NCBI RefSeq assembly: GCF_904066215.1 | Contig: NZ_LR880474.1 | Coordinates: 992,001 to 1,056,000, forward strand | Reading direction: 5' to 3' | Source: Microbacterium sp. Nx66 | GTDB taxonomy: Bacteria; Actinomycetota; Actinomycetes; Actinomycetales; Microbacteriaceae | Length of the DNA stretch: 64,000 bases | Shown here: piece by piece, positions 51,278-59,815 of the stretch | Layout of the letters: each line of letters begins with the position of its first letter | Position numbering within the stretch: the stretch's first letter is position 1 | Position numbers and translations under genes: made by a program | The notes under the pieces: generated by a model | Databases searched by the model: none | Told to the model about the DNA's origin: nothing | What the model saw: only the letters and a program-made list of their open reading frames with translations

Positions 51278-52234
51278 TCAGTGGGTGGCGCGGTACTCGC
51301 TGGGGGAGACGCCGAAGGCGGTCTTGAAGGCGCGGCTGAAATGCGCCGCGTCGACGAAGCCCCAGCGGGCGGCGATGGCGGCGACGGGGCGGTCGGCGAG
51401 CATCGGGTCGAGGAGGTCGCGGCGGCACTGCTCCAGGCGGCGGGTGCGGATCCACGTCGACACGGTCACCCCCTGCTCCTGGAAAAGTCCGTGCAGGTGG
51501 CGGGTGGAGATGAAGTGCGCGGCGGCGATGGAGGCCGGTCCGAGGTCCGTGGAGGCGAGGTTGCGGTCGATGTGCGAGCGGATCCGCTGCATGAGGGCAC
51601 GGTGCGGGTCGGCGGAGACCTGGTCGAGACCGAGCTCCCGCGTGAAGACGGTGGTCACGAGGTCGAGGGCGCTGTGCGCGAGCCGGGCTCCCGTCGTGCC
51701 GGCGAGTTCATCGAGGTTGCCGGCGAGCTGCGTCAGGTACGGCACGACCATGCCGCCGAGCCCTTCCTGACCCGAGATGCGGACGGCCGTGAGCTGCCCG
51801 ATCATGTCCGGCGGGAGGCTGATCAGGTGCTTCGGGAACATGACGACCATGGTGCGGAAGTCCTGGTCGAAGACGAGGGAGTACGGCCGATCGGTGTCGT
51901 AGACGGCGAGGTCGCCGGGCTGCAGCACGGCCTCGCGGTCGTCCTGGATGAGCAGGCCCGTCCCGGCGAGCATCAGGCTCACCTTGAAGTACGAGCGGTC
52001 CCCGCGGGCGATGAGCTCGGTGGTGCGCTCGACGACGTGCGAGGTGGCACGGATGTCGTTGACGTGCACCTCGTCGACGGCGGCGCCGCGGATCACGCCG
52101 CGGAACTGGTCGGCGCCCGCGGTGGACACCTGCAGCGGGACGAACGACTCGGAGACGGCGGCGCGGAACTCGCTGATGTTGCGCGCGACGAGCGTGGACA
52201 CCGATTCGGCGGGGGTGGTGAGGGCACCGTTCAT
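51278..52234 (-). CDS. AraC-family regulator with AraC_binding_2-type sensor (FeaR-like)
   Basis: A 318-residue regulator. The N-terminal sensor (about 1-200) resembles the AraC-binding-like domain found in FeaR, the activator of amine-oxidase genes in E. coli. The C-terminal double helix-turn-helix reads IAAAHFISTRHLHGLFQEQG and ends with WGFVDAAHFSRAFKTAFGVSPSEYR. It lies upstream of the second moaF gene on the same strand and is the most likely activator of that group. The link to amines is inference. Confidence 0.85.
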   Translation of the reverse strand: MNGALTTPAESVSTLVARNISEFRAAVSESFVPLQVSTAGADQFRGVIRGAAVDEVHVNDIRATSHVVERTTELIARGDRSYFKVSLMLAGTGLLIQDDREAVLQPGDLAVYDTDRPYSLVFDQDFRTMVVMFPKHLISLPPDMIGQLTAVRISGQEGLGGMVVPYLTQLAGNLDELAGTTGARLAHSALDLVTTVFTRELGLDQVSADPHRALMQRIRSHIDRNLASTDLGPASIAAAHFISTRHLHGLFQEQGVTVSTWIRTRRLEQCRRDLLDPMLADRPVAAIAARWGFVDAAHFSRAFKTAFGVSPSEYRATH

Positions 52235-52330
52235 GACTGATCACCTCGGGCTGGTGGGAACGACGACGTTGTATACGATCCGTTCCGTGATGCTACCACC
52301 GGCGACGATCCTGCGGGGGTGCCGTCTAGG

Positions 52331-53482
52331 ATGTGGTCCGTGAACGGCGGGATGATGTCGACGGTGACGCAGCGGATCCGGCAGGTGCTCCGCCAGGTGC
52401 GCGGACCCGCCACCTCCGACGCGGTGTTCGAGGCGACCGCGCTGATCGTCGGTGCGGCGTTCCTCCTCGTCGGGTTCCTCGGGGCGTTGCCGGTGTTCTG
52501 GGGGCGGGAGCTCTCGATCAGCGGCACCGGCTCGATCGGTATGTTCGCGGCCTACGGCGGTGCGATCGCGGCGGCGCTCGCCTTCGCCCTGGGGCGGCTC
52601 GCTGTGCGGGTTCCGGAGCCCGACCCCACCCGCGCCAGGGACGGGTTCGCCGTCCCCGGCGACCGGCTCCGCTGGTACGACCTCGCCGCCATCGCCTTCG
52701 CGCACGCCGCGATCGCCTACCTCGGCTGGTTGGGGATCGCGCAGCTGCTGGAGCAGAGCTTCGTGGACGCCCCCGTCTTCGCGTTCCCCGGCGCGATCCT
52801 GGTCGCCGTGGCGTTCGCGCTCACGGGCTACGTCGCCTTCCTCAGCGCCGTCGCTCTGACGCCGACCGTGCTGTCGCTGGTCCTGGCGGTGTTCCTCGTC
52901 GTCGGGGCCTTCGCGGCGATGCTGGCCTCCAGTGACGTGCACTGGTGGCGCGACAACCTGTCGGCGCTGGGCATGAGCAGCAATAGCGCCTCGGTGGCCT
53001 TCAACGTGACCCTCATCATCGCGGGGATCATGGTGACGACCATCTCGCGCTATGCGACGGCGGGGCTGCCTGTCGACGATCCGGTCGACCGCCGTGGCCG
53101 GACCATCGTGCGCGGCGGGCTCATCCTGATGGGCATCTTCCTCGCGTGCGTCGGGATCTTCCCCGTCGACGAGTTCTTCGGTCTGCACAACACCGTCGCG
53201 ACGGGCATGGTGGTGGTGTTCGCGGTGGTCGTCGTCGGCCTGCCGTGGTTCGTGCGCAGCATCCCGCGCGTCTTCGTCGGCCTCGGCTGGACGTACGTGC
53301 TGGTCATCGTGCTGCTCGGGGCGTTCTTCGCTGTCGGCTACTACAACCTCACGGCGGTCGAGCTCATCGCGGCCGTGCTGATCTTCAGCTGGATCATCGT
53401 GTTCCTGCGCACGGCGGGGACGATGGGCGGTCACGCGCCGCGGGCCGACGCCCTGACCGCTCCCGATGCCGTGGTCCGCTGA
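52331..53482 (+). CDS. DUF998-like multi-pass membrane protein
   Basis: A protein of about 383 residues with roughly ten predicted membrane helices. A DNLSALGMSSNSASVAFN segment precedes the later helices, and GIFPVDEFFGLHN is typical of DUF998-type integral membrane proteins. Function unknown. Several starts are possible (ATG 52331, GTG 52340, ATG 52352/52355) and the ribosome site is weak for all. It is divergent from the AraC-type gene and convergent with the RpiR-type gene. Confidence 0.75.
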   Translation: MWSVNGGMMSTVTQRIRQVLRQVRGPATSDAVFEATALIVGAAFLLVGFLGALPVFWGRELSISGTGSIGMFAAYGGAIAAALAFALGRLAVRVPEPDPTRARDGFAVPGDRLRWYDLAAIAFAHAAIAYLGWLGIAQLLEQSFVDAPVFAFPGAILVAVAFALTGYVAFLSAVALTPTVLSLVLAVFLVVGAFAAMLASSDVHWWRDNLSALGMSSNSASVAFNVTLIIAGIMVTTISRYATAGLPVDDPVDRRGRTIVRGGLILMGIFLACVGIFPVDEFFGLHNTVATGMVVVFAVVVVGLPWFVRSIPRVFVGLGWTYVLVIVLLGAFFAVGYYNLTAVELIAAVLIFSWIIVFLRTAGTMGGHAPRADALTAPDAVVR

Positions 53483-53505
53483 CGCACCCGGGCTCGGCGC
53501 CGACG

Positions 53506-54363
53506 TCAGTCGCGGAGGAGGCGCGTCGCCTGACGCGTGCGCTGCAGGGCGTCGACGGTCTCGGCGTACCGCCGCTTGGCGACGCCGATGAACAGGCAGT
53601 CCACGAGGGCGAGCTGCGCGATCCGGCTCACCATCGCCCCGGCACGGAAGGTCGACTCGCGCACCTCGGTGAACAGGGCGTGGTCGGCGACCTGGGCGAG
53701 AGGGGAGTCCTTCACGGAGGTGACGGCGACGGTCGTCGCACCGTTGGCGACGGCGGCTTCGAGGAACCGCACCGTCTCGATCGTCGACCCGGCGTGCGAG
53801 AACCCGATCGCGACGGTCGTGCCCACGGGGAGCACGGCGGCGGCGATCGCCTCGTGGGGGTCCGAGAGGACGTGGGCGTTGCGGCCGACGCGGAGGAGCT
53901 TGTGCGCGAGGTCCTCCGCGACGAACTGACTGGCGCCGATGCCGTAGAGCAGGATCCGGTCGGCGCCGTCGATGGCCGCGACAGCCGCCGCCAGCACAGC
54001 GAAGTCGAGCTGGCCGACGGTCTCCTCGATGGCGAGGAGCTCCAGGGCCGCGAGCTTGGAGACCGCCTCCTCGAGGGTGTCCTCGTCGGAGATCTCCGAG
54101 CCGTAGGCGCCGCGGGCGGAGAACTGCGCGGCCTCCTTGCCGAGCTCGGTGGCCAGGGCCATCCGCAGCGGCGCGTATCCGGTGAAGCCGATCGCGCGGC
54201 AGAACCGCACGACGGAGGCGACCGAGGTGCGGCACTCCTCGGCGAGCTCGCTGATCGTCTTGTCGATCACGAGGGTCGGGTTCTCCCGCACAGCGGCCGC
54301 GACGCGCGCCAGCGACGGGGGCAGGGTCGCAGCGGCGGCTTCGATCGTGGACTGGATGCTCAC
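53506..54363 (-). CDS. murR: MurR/RpiR-family regulator
   Basis: A 285-residue RpiR-type repressor. An N-terminal helix-turn-helix (about 1-80, with TISELAEECRTSVASVVRFCRAIG) is followed by an SIS sugar-phosphate-binding domain (about 120-260, with RILLYGIGASQFVAEDLAHKL and AIGFSHAGSTIETV). GTG at 54363 has GGAGGA 5 bases upstream and gives family length. It is divergent from a sugar kinase and murQ, so N-acetylmuramic acid 6-phosphate is the likely effector. Confidence 0.88.
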   Translation of the reverse strand: MSIQSTIEAAAATLPPSLARVAAAVRENPTLVIDKTISELAEECRTSVASVVRFCRAIGFTGYAPLRMALATELGKEAAQFSARGAYGSEISDEDTLEEAVSKLAALELLAIEETVGQLDFAVLAAAVAAIDGADRILLYGIGASQFVAEDLAHKLLRVGRNAHVLSDPHEAIAAAVLPVGTTVAIGFSHAGSTIETVRFLEAAVANGATTVAVTSVKDSPLAQVADHALFTEVRESTFRAGAMVSRIAQLALVDCLFIGVAKRRYAETVDALQRTRQATRLLRD

Positions 54364-54410
54364 GGTATCCTCCGGAACGGCGGAACGGGATGGTAAATTC
54401 TTTTCAGCGA

Positions 54411-54429
54411 GTCTACGTGTTGTGTAGAC
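54411..54429. promoter_or_regulatory. Palindromic operator between murR-like gene and the kinase/murQ operon
   Basis: GTCTAC and GTAGAC are perfect inverted arms around a 7-base centre. The flanks extend the symmetry with CTTTTC on either side in an A/T-rich patch unusual for this genome. It lies midway in the 102-base divergent promoter region, so the RpiR-type protein is the expected ligand. Confidence 0.65.
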
Positions 54430-54465
54430 GCTTTTCTTTCTTTCCGCCGGATCCGAGGAGTGCCG

Positions 54466-55356
54466 ATGAGCGACACGACCGCCACCGTCGACCTCGGCAA
54501 GTCCCGCTGCCGCCTCGTCGTGCACGGCGCGACGGCCGGGGAGCGCTCCGGGATCGGAGCGCCGGGCCTCGCCGCGGCGGGCGGAGTGGAGGCGGCGCTC
54601 ACCGCGATTCTCCCGCTGCTCGACGGTGTCGAGCGCATCGACACGCTCGGCGTGGGGGCGGCCGGCGCCTGGTTCGCCCCGGAGGCGGCCGCGGAACTCG
54701 CCGCCGCGCTCGCCGCACGGACCGGAGCGCGCGTGGCCGTGGCGTCAGACGTGGTCACCGCCCATGCGGGCGCTCTCGACGGCGCGGCCGGCGTGCTGCT
54801 CATCGCCGGCACCGGAGCCGTGGCGCTGGGCGTCGACCCTTCCGGTGCGCGTCTGGTCGACGGCTGGGGTCCCGAGCTGGGCGACTTCGGCAGCGGATCC
54901 TGGCTCGGCCGCGAGGCGTTGCGCGCCGTGCTCCGTGCCCACGACGGGCTGGCCGCGCCCACCGCTCTCACCACGGCGCTCGCCGCCCCCGTCGGCCCGC
55001 CCTCGGCCGTGCAGGCCTGGCTCGCCGCCGACGGAGCTCTCGCCCGCCGCCTCGCGACCCTCGCGCCCCTCGTGCTCGCCGCCGCCGCAGACGACGACCC
55101 CGTCGCCCGCGGGATCGTCGAGGAGGCCGTCCGGCTCCTCGCTGCGACGACCGCTGCGGCCGCCGGGCCGACCGCGGACGTCGCACTGCACGGCGGCCTC
55201 ACCGACCACGACGGATTCCGCGCCGCCCTCGCACGCGCGCTCGAAGGGAGCGGCCGTCGAGTCGTCCCCGCGCGAGGCGGCGCCATGGACGGGGCCCTGC
55301 TGCTGACCCGTCGCCTCGACCTCCCCCATGAAAGGTTCGTGCACCGTGCCGAATGA
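54466..55356 (+). CDS. BadF/BadG-type sugar kinase (N-acetylglucosamine/N-acetylmuramic acid kinase-like)
   Basis: A 296-residue kinase of the BadF/BadG/BcrA ATPase fold. The phosphate-1 motif is ATVDLGKSRCRLVV, the phosphate-2 region LIAGTGAVALGV, then GWGPELGDFGSGSWLGREALR, the GlcNAc-kinase-type substrate loop. It would phosphorylate the amino sugar before MurQ cleaves the lactyl ether, as in MurK-MurQ recycling. GAGGAG is 5 bases from the ATG. murQ overlaps its end by 11 bases. Confidence 0.82.
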   Translation: MSDTTATVDLGKSRCRLVVHGATAGERSGIGAPGLAAAGGVEAALTAILPLLDGVERIDTLGVGAAGAWFAPEAAAELAAALAARTGARVAVASDVVTAHAGALDGAAGVLLIAGTGAVALGVDPSGARLVDGWGPELGDFGSGSWLGREALRAVLRAHDGLAAPTALTTALAAPVGPPSAVQAWLAADGALARRLATLAPLVLAAAADDDPVARGIVEEAVRLLAATTAAAAGPTADVALHGGLTDHDGFRAALARALEGSGRRVVPARGGAMDGALLLTRRLDLPHERFVHRAE

Positions 55357-56278
55357 CCCCCGTCTGACCACCCTTCTCGCCGAGCTCGCGGGCCTGGACA
55401 CCGAGGCCTCGTCCACCGAGCGGGGCGATCTCGACCTGCTGAGCACCACTGAGCTCGTCGAGCGCATGAACGCCGAGGACCGTCGGGTGCCCGAGGCCGT
55501 GGCGGGTCGCACGGCGGAGATCGCGGCGGCGGTGGACGGCATCACGGAGCGCTTCCGACGCGGCGGTCGCCTCATCTACATCGGTGCGGGCACGGCAGGT
55601 CGCATCGGCGTGCTCGACGCGAGCGAGTGCCCGCCCACCTTCGGCACCGACCCGTCGATGGTGGTCGGACTCATCGCCGGCGGGGAGACGGCCATCCGCT
55701 CGGCGGTGGAGAACGCGGAGGACGATGATGAGGCCGCGGCCCTCGCCCTGCGCGACCTCGACCTCACCGAGCGGGACACGGTGGTGGGCATCTCGGCATC
55801 CGGTCGTACGCCCTACGTCATCGGCGGGCTGCGGTACGCCCGGGGCCTCGGCGCCCTCACGGTGGCGATCGCCTCGAACGCGGGATCGGCGATCGGCGCG
55901 GAGGCCGACATCGCGATCGAGGTCGTCACGGGGCCGGAGTTCATCTCGGGCTCCACGCGGCTGAAGTCCGGCACGGCGCAGAAGCTCGTCGTGAACATGC
56001 TGACGACGCTCTCGATGATCAAGCTCGGCAAGACGTACCGCGGGGTCATGGTCGACCTGCTGGCCACGAACGAGAAGCTGCACGCGCGCTCGATCCGCAC
56101 GGTGTCGCAGCTCGCGGGTGTGGACGTCGACGCCGCGTCCGCCGCGCTGGAGGCCGCGGACGGCTCCGTCAAGCTCGCGCTGCTCCTGCTCGCGACCGGA
56201 GCGTCCGCCGAGACCGCGGCGGCCGCACTGGCGGACGCCGCCGGCATCCTCCGCGACGCGATCGTCGCCCTCACCTGA
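55346..56278 (+). CDS. murQ: N-acetylmuramic acid 6-phosphate etherase MurQ
   Basis: A 310-residue etherase that splits MurNAc-6-phosphate into GlcNAc-6-phosphate and lactate in cell-wall recycling. The SIS-fold core has LIYIGAGTAGRIGVLDASECPPTFG, which carries the catalytic acid, then VGISASGRTPYVIGGL and GPEFISGSTRLKSGTAQKL. GTG at 55346 is chosen over the ATG at 55328, which has no ribosome site. The whole unit fits muropeptide recycling. Confidence 0.95.
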   Translation: MPNDPRLTTLLAELAGLDTEASSTERGDLDLLSTTELVERMNAEDRRVPEAVAGRTAEIAAAVDGITERFRRGGRLIYIGAGTAGRIGVLDASECPPTFGTDPSMVVGLIAGGETAIRSAVENAEDDDEAAALALRDLDLTERDTVVGISASGRTPYVIGGLRYARGLGALTVAIASNAGSAIGAEADIAIEVVTGPEFISGSTRLKSGTAQKLVVNMLTTLSMIKLGKTYRGVMVDLLATNEKLHARSIRTVSQLAGVDVDAASAALEAADGSVKLALLLLATGASAETAAAALADAAGILRDAIVALT

Positions 56279-56300
56279 GCCGGTCGTCGCCCTCCCCGCG

Positions 56301-56358
56301 GCGCGGGATGCGAAGCGCTCCTGCCCGGAACGATCGGGGCACGTTTTCGCACCCGCGA
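56301..56358 (+). repeat. 58-bp palindrome-ended element, degenerate copy E
   Basis: It starts GCGCGGGATG, keeps CTCCTGCCCGGAACGATCGG in the core, and ends in ACCCGCGA. It has the same length as copies A-D, 5 kb away. It begins 23 bases after the murQ stop and occupies most of the gap to the next gene. Divergence is high enough that homology is probable rather than certain. Confidence 0.6.
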
Positions 56359-56382
56359 CGGGCTGCCCGCTAGCGTGAGGGC

Positions 56383-57045
56383 ATGCCCCTCGCTCTCGTC
56401 ACCGGCGCCGCGCGCGCGAACAGCATCGCCGCGGGTATCGTCCCGCGGCTCCGTGCCGACGGCTGGACCGTCGTCACCAGCGACCTCGACGACGCCGATC
56501 ACCCCGCCGACCTCTCCACCGCCGACGGGCCGGAGCGCCTGATCGCCGAGGTCGCGGAGGCGCACGGCCCGATCTCCGCGCTCGTCCTCAGCCACGCGCA
56601 CGACGTCGAGTCCGGCGTGCTGGACACGACGGCGGAGAGCTTCGACCGGCACGTCGCCGTGAACGCGCGGGCGAGCCTGCTCCTCATCGCGGCCTTCGCC
56701 CGGCAGGCCGATACGGGTGGCGCGATCGTGGCGCTCACGAGCGATCACGTGACCGGGAACCTGCCCTACGGGGCCTCCAAGGGCGCGCTCGACCGGCTCG
56801 TCATCTCCGCCGCGCGCGAGCTCGGTCCGCGCGGCATCTCCGCCAACGTCCTGAACCCCGGCTCCATCGACACCGGATGGATGGACGACGAGACGCGCGT
56901 CGGCCTCGCCGGGATGACACCGCTCGGTCGCCTCGGCACGCCGGGCGACATCGCCGCGGTCGTCTCGTTCCTCGTCTCGGATGAGGGACGCTGGATCTCC
57001 GGTCAGCTCCTCCACGCCGACGGGGCCTTCTCCGCCCGCTACTGA
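56383..57045 (+). CDS. Short-chain dehydrogenase/reductase
   Basis: A 220-residue compact SDR. The cofactor motif is degenerate (VTGAARANSIAAGIV), the catalytic Ser is in ALTSDHVTGN, the Tyr/Lys pair is in LPYGASKGALDRL, and NVLNPGSIDTGW and GQLLHADGAFSARY close the fold. It lies between murQ and the convergent amine oxidase gene; no functional link is evident. Confidence 0.87.
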   Translation: MPLALVTGAARANSIAAGIVPRLRADGWTVVTSDLDDADHPADLSTADGPERLIAEVAEAHGPISALVLSHAHDVESGVLDTTAESFDRHVAVNARASLLLIAAFARQADTGGAIVALTSDHVTGNLPYGASKGALDRLVISAARELGPRGISANVLNPGSIDTGWMDDETRVGLAGMTPLGRLGTPGDIAAVVSFLVSDEGRWISGQLLHADGAFSARY

Positions 57046-57055
57046 TCGCGCGGCG

Positions 57056-57075
57056 GAGCGTCCCTGGGAGCGCTC
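57056..57075. terminator. Short hairpin between convergent SDR and amine oxidase genes
   Basis: GAGCG and CGCTC pair around a 10-base loop that itself contains TCCC/GGGA. It sits in the 28-base gap and overlaps the amine oxidase stop. The stem is short. Confidence 0.35.
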
Positions 57076-59062
57076 AGTGGCCGCAGGCGCAGGAGTCGCC
57101 GCCGCAGCAGGAGTCCGTCGCCGTCGCGCCGCCGTGCGCCTGGGAGGACTCCGGCACGTCCATGGCGGGGTTCTGGTCGAGGAAGCCGTAGGGCTTGAAC
57201 CAGAATCCCGCGTAGTCCACGGGCATGATCGGCCAGTCCTCCGGGCGGGGGAAGTGCGTGAGCCCGAAGGTGTGCCACAGCACCATGTCCTCGCCGTCGA
57301 TCCGGCGGTCGTCGGCCGTGTACTCCGGGAGGCCGGCGCCGCCCTGGTGCGCGTTGGGGTAGCGCCCGGCCGGCCAGATCTGCCCGTGCTCGTACCGGGT
57401 CGCCCAGAGGTGCTTCGTGGCGAAGGCCGCGCGCGCGGCGACGGAGGAGGCGGGGTCGGCCATCAGCAGGGCGGTCGGCTCCGGGACGAGGTGGTAGGCG
57501 GTCGGGCGGCCGACGTGGTTGGTCCGCGAGGCGCTCTGCACCTCCCACACCCGGGCGGCGGAGGAGTCGGCCTCACGCTGGGCGGCGTGCTCGGTCTCGA
57601 GCACCGTCTCCGACCAGGTGAACGCGTTGCCGAACGGGTTGTCCGGCCCCATCGGCACCCGCTGCGCGTCGACCTCCACGAGGCGGTTGTCCTGGCCGTC
57701 GATAGCCACGTCGAGCCGCGCGCAGAACAGATGCTGGTGGACCGGGGCGAAGACGCCGGGGGCGAGCTCGGTGGCGTGCTTCTGACGGACGCCCGGCTCC
57801 CCGGCGCCGGCGAACACGATGCCCGTGGCCTTGGCGACGACCTCGATGGAGCCGTCCAGTCCGAAGTTCCAGTAGAAGCCGTAGTCGTAGTTGCCGATCG
57901 TGGAGAAGTACGAGACCACGAAGCGCCGTGAGCGCCGCACGTCGGACCGTCCCGAGAGGTCGGTGTGCTTCCAGAGGATGCCGAAGTCCTCCTCGTGCAT
58001 GCAGATCACATTCGGGATGCGCACCGGGTGACCGTGGTCGTCGGCGACGTAGCCGTCGAGATACTGGATCACGCCGAGGCAGTCGCAGCCGAGCTCCAGG
58101 TGGTTGGCGTTCTTGCCGAGGAGGTACTCGCCCGCGTCGAAGTAGCTGATCCAGAAGCGCCCGGGGGCGGTGTCACCGTACGGCACGACCATCTCCGGCA
58201 CGCTCGCCCGGTGCAGCACGGAGCGCCCCTGGAACGACACGTCGTGCAGGACGAGGCCTTCGCGGGCGTTGAAGCCCACGCGCATGGACCATCCCTCCCA
58301 CTCGACGAGCGATCCGGACACGGCGAAGCTCGGCCCGTCCGGCTGGGTGATCTTGATGGGCCGCAGCGTCGTCCGTGCCGCGCCCTGCACCTCCGGGTAG
58401 TAGTTGCCGTGCCCGGCGGGCACCGGCACGTCGCCCTCGTCCTCGACGCGGATCACGCTGTCCGTGGTGAGGTCGATGTGCACGATCAGCCCCTCGACGG
58501 GGTGGGCCCACGGGGAATCCTGCTCGTCGTATCGGAGGAAGGTGAGGGACCGGATCACGCGGCGGCCCACCTCGTCGGCCCGGCCGGTGTAGCCCGGGGC
58601 CAGGGGGGAGCAGAAGGCGAGGGCCATGTGGTCCGCCAGGCCCCGCCGCCGCATGGCCGCCTGCCAGTCCGGGGACGCCTTGGCGATGGCCTCTGCCCGC
58701 TCGTACTCCTCGAACAGGTACTGCGGCTGGCCGTACGGCGGGGCGTCGTTCGGCACTCGCTCCTGCCGCACGACCTCGCCACGGGTGATCGAGACGATCA
58801 GCTCGGTCGCGACGCCGGTGGCGGTGTCGAGCAGCGTCACGTCGACACGGCGGTCGATGGGAGAGCCGGGACGCCAGGCCGCGAGCTCCTCCTTCGTGGC
58901 TTCGTCGGGGAGCAGCATCGGCACGCGGGTGGTCGCCGTCAGCAGGCCGGCCGCGTCGAGCACGGCGCGGGCGGCGGCGATCTCGGCACCGGTGAGCGGG
59001 TCGAGCGGGTGCGGGACGGCGATCGGCTCGAGGGAGACGGGCTGGGGGGAGTGCGGGGACAT
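57074..59062 (-). CDS. Copper-containing primary amine oxidase
   Basis: A 662-residue topaquinone enzyme that oxidises primary amines to aldehydes with release of NH3 and H2O2. The cofactor tyrosine is Tyr392 in IGNYDYGFYW, the catalytic-base Asp is in ISYFDAGEYL, and a copper-binding His pair is in HQHLFCARLD. Overall it resembles actinobacterial phenylethylamine/tyramine and histamine oxidases. The C-terminus ends in a Cys/His-rich tail (DSCCGGDSCACGH). GAGGT lies upstream of the ATG. A palindromic operator lies within 40 bases upstream and the TetR gene follows. Aldehydes made could feed the paa pathway after oxidation. Confidence 0.93.
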   Translation of the reverse strand: MSPHSPQPVSLEPIAVPHPLDPLTGAEIAAARAVLDAAGLLTATTRVPMLLPDEATKEELAAWRPGSPIDRRVDVTLLDTATGVATELIVSITRGEVVRQERVPNDAPPYGQPQYLFEEYERAEAIAKASPDWQAAMRRRGLADHMALAFCSPLAPGYTGRADEVGRRVIRSLTFLRYDEQDSPWAHPVEGLIVHIDLTTDSVIRVEDEGDVPVPAGHGNYYPEVQGAARTTLRPIKITQPDGPSFAVSGSLVEWEGWSMRVGFNAREGLVLHDVSFQGRSVLHRASVPEMVVPYGDTAPGRFWISYFDAGEYLLGKNANHLELGCDCLGVIQYLDGYVADDHGHPVRIPNVICMHEEDFGILWKHTDLSGRSDVRRSRRFVVSYFSTIGNYDYGFYWNFGLDGSIEVVAKATGIVFAGAGEPGVRQKHATELAPGVFAPVHQHLFCARLDVAIDGQDNRLVEVDAQRVPMGPDNPFGNAFTWSETVLETEHAAQREADSSAARVWEVQSASRTNHVGRPTAYHLVPEPTALLMADPASSVAARAAFATKHLWATRYEHGQIWPAGRYPNAHQGGAGLPEYTADDRRIDGEDMVLWHTFGLTHFPRPEDWPIMPVDYAGFWFKPYGFLDQNPAMDVPESSQAHGGATATDSCCGGDSCACGH

Positions 59063-59077
59063 CGTTGACCTCACTAT

Positions 59078-59099
59078 TTTCGAGCAAGTGCTCAAGAAA
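59078..59099. promoter_or_regulatory. Palindromic operator upstream of the amine oxidase gene
   Basis: GAGCA and TGCTC are inverted halves around two bases, embedded in TTTTC and AAGAAA flanks. A related palindrome lies upstream of the neighbouring TetR gene (59788-59803), sharing the GCTCAA and TTGA-type half-site. The adjacent TetR protein is the likely binder. Confidence 0.65.
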
Positions 59100-59165
59100 C
59101 GGGTTGGCACGATGATACGACGGCGTGCACGGGCGCACAACCGTGGCGTGTGGGCGATGTCGAGG

Positions 59166-59750
59166 TCAGCGACGCCAGGGGGCGAGGATGCTGTCGAGGA
59201 CCGCGAAGTGCGCCGCCGCCGTCTGCGGTTCGGTGACCTCGACGACCTGCTGGCCGTACGTGATCGAGCGCAGGAGGGCGAGGAGGTCGCCGGTGGGGGT
59301 GTCCGGGCGCAGCTCTCGGTCGCTCACCGCCTCCTCCAGCGCCTCGCGGATGCTGCCCTGCCACGTCGCGAGGGTCGGTGCTCCGGCGTCAGGAGTCGGG
59401 GCGAGGGCGGCCAGGCGCCCCCAGAAGCCGACGACCACGTGCGCCTCGGTGCGAGTGCGCTCGTCGACGGGGAGCACCTCGCCCATCAGGGCCCGCAGTC
59501 GGGTGAGGCCGCGGAGTCCGTCCGTCGCGGCGGCGATGCGCTCGTCGGTGCGACGGGTGACCTCGGCCGCCGCGGCGCGGACGACGTCGTCGAAGCCGTC
59601 GAAGTAGTGCCAGAGCGAACCGGTCGCGACGCCGAGCTCCTTGGCGACCGCCCGTGAGGACACGCTCTCATGACCGTCTCTGGCGGCGACGACGAGCAGC
59701 GCGTCGGCGATCTGACGGCGACGCTCATCATGGTCGACGATGCGGGGCAC
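59166..59750 (-). CDS. TetR-family regulator of the amine oxidase
   Basis: A 194-residue TetR protein. The N-terminal helix-turn-helix reads VSSRAVAKELGVATGSLWHYFDGFDDVV. The ligand domain ends with VLDSILAPWRR. GTG at 59750 is the first start that keeps the MPRIVDHDERRRQIADALL opening; the ribosome site is weak. It is upstream of the amine oxidase on the same strand and divergent from a small membrane protein gene. An amine or aldehyde effector is an inference from position. Confidence 0.85.
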   Translation of the reverse strand: MPRIVDHDERRRQIADALLVVAARDGHESVSSRAVAKELGVATGSLWHYFDGFDDVVRAAAAEVTRRTDERIAAATDGLRGLTRLRALMGEVLPVDERTRTEAHVVVGFWGRLAALAPTPDAGAPTLATWQGSIREALEEAVSDRELRPDTPTGDLLALLRSITYGQQVVEVTEPQTAAAHFAVLDSILAPWRR

Positions 59751-59787
59751 GTGCTCATTGTGTCGTATGACGAGGGGTCTCGCTTTT

Positions 59788-59803
59788 TTGAGCGAACGAT
59801 CAA
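59788..59803. promoter_or_regulatory. Operator-like palindrome in the TetR/membrane-protein divergent gap
   Basis: TTGA and TCAA are the outer inverted halves of a 16-base site with CGnnCG inside, in an A/T-rich patch. It lies 38 bases from the TetR start and 12 bases from the GTG of the divergent gene, so one site could control both. Confidence 0.55.
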
Positions 59804-59815
59804 TATACTTCGGCT

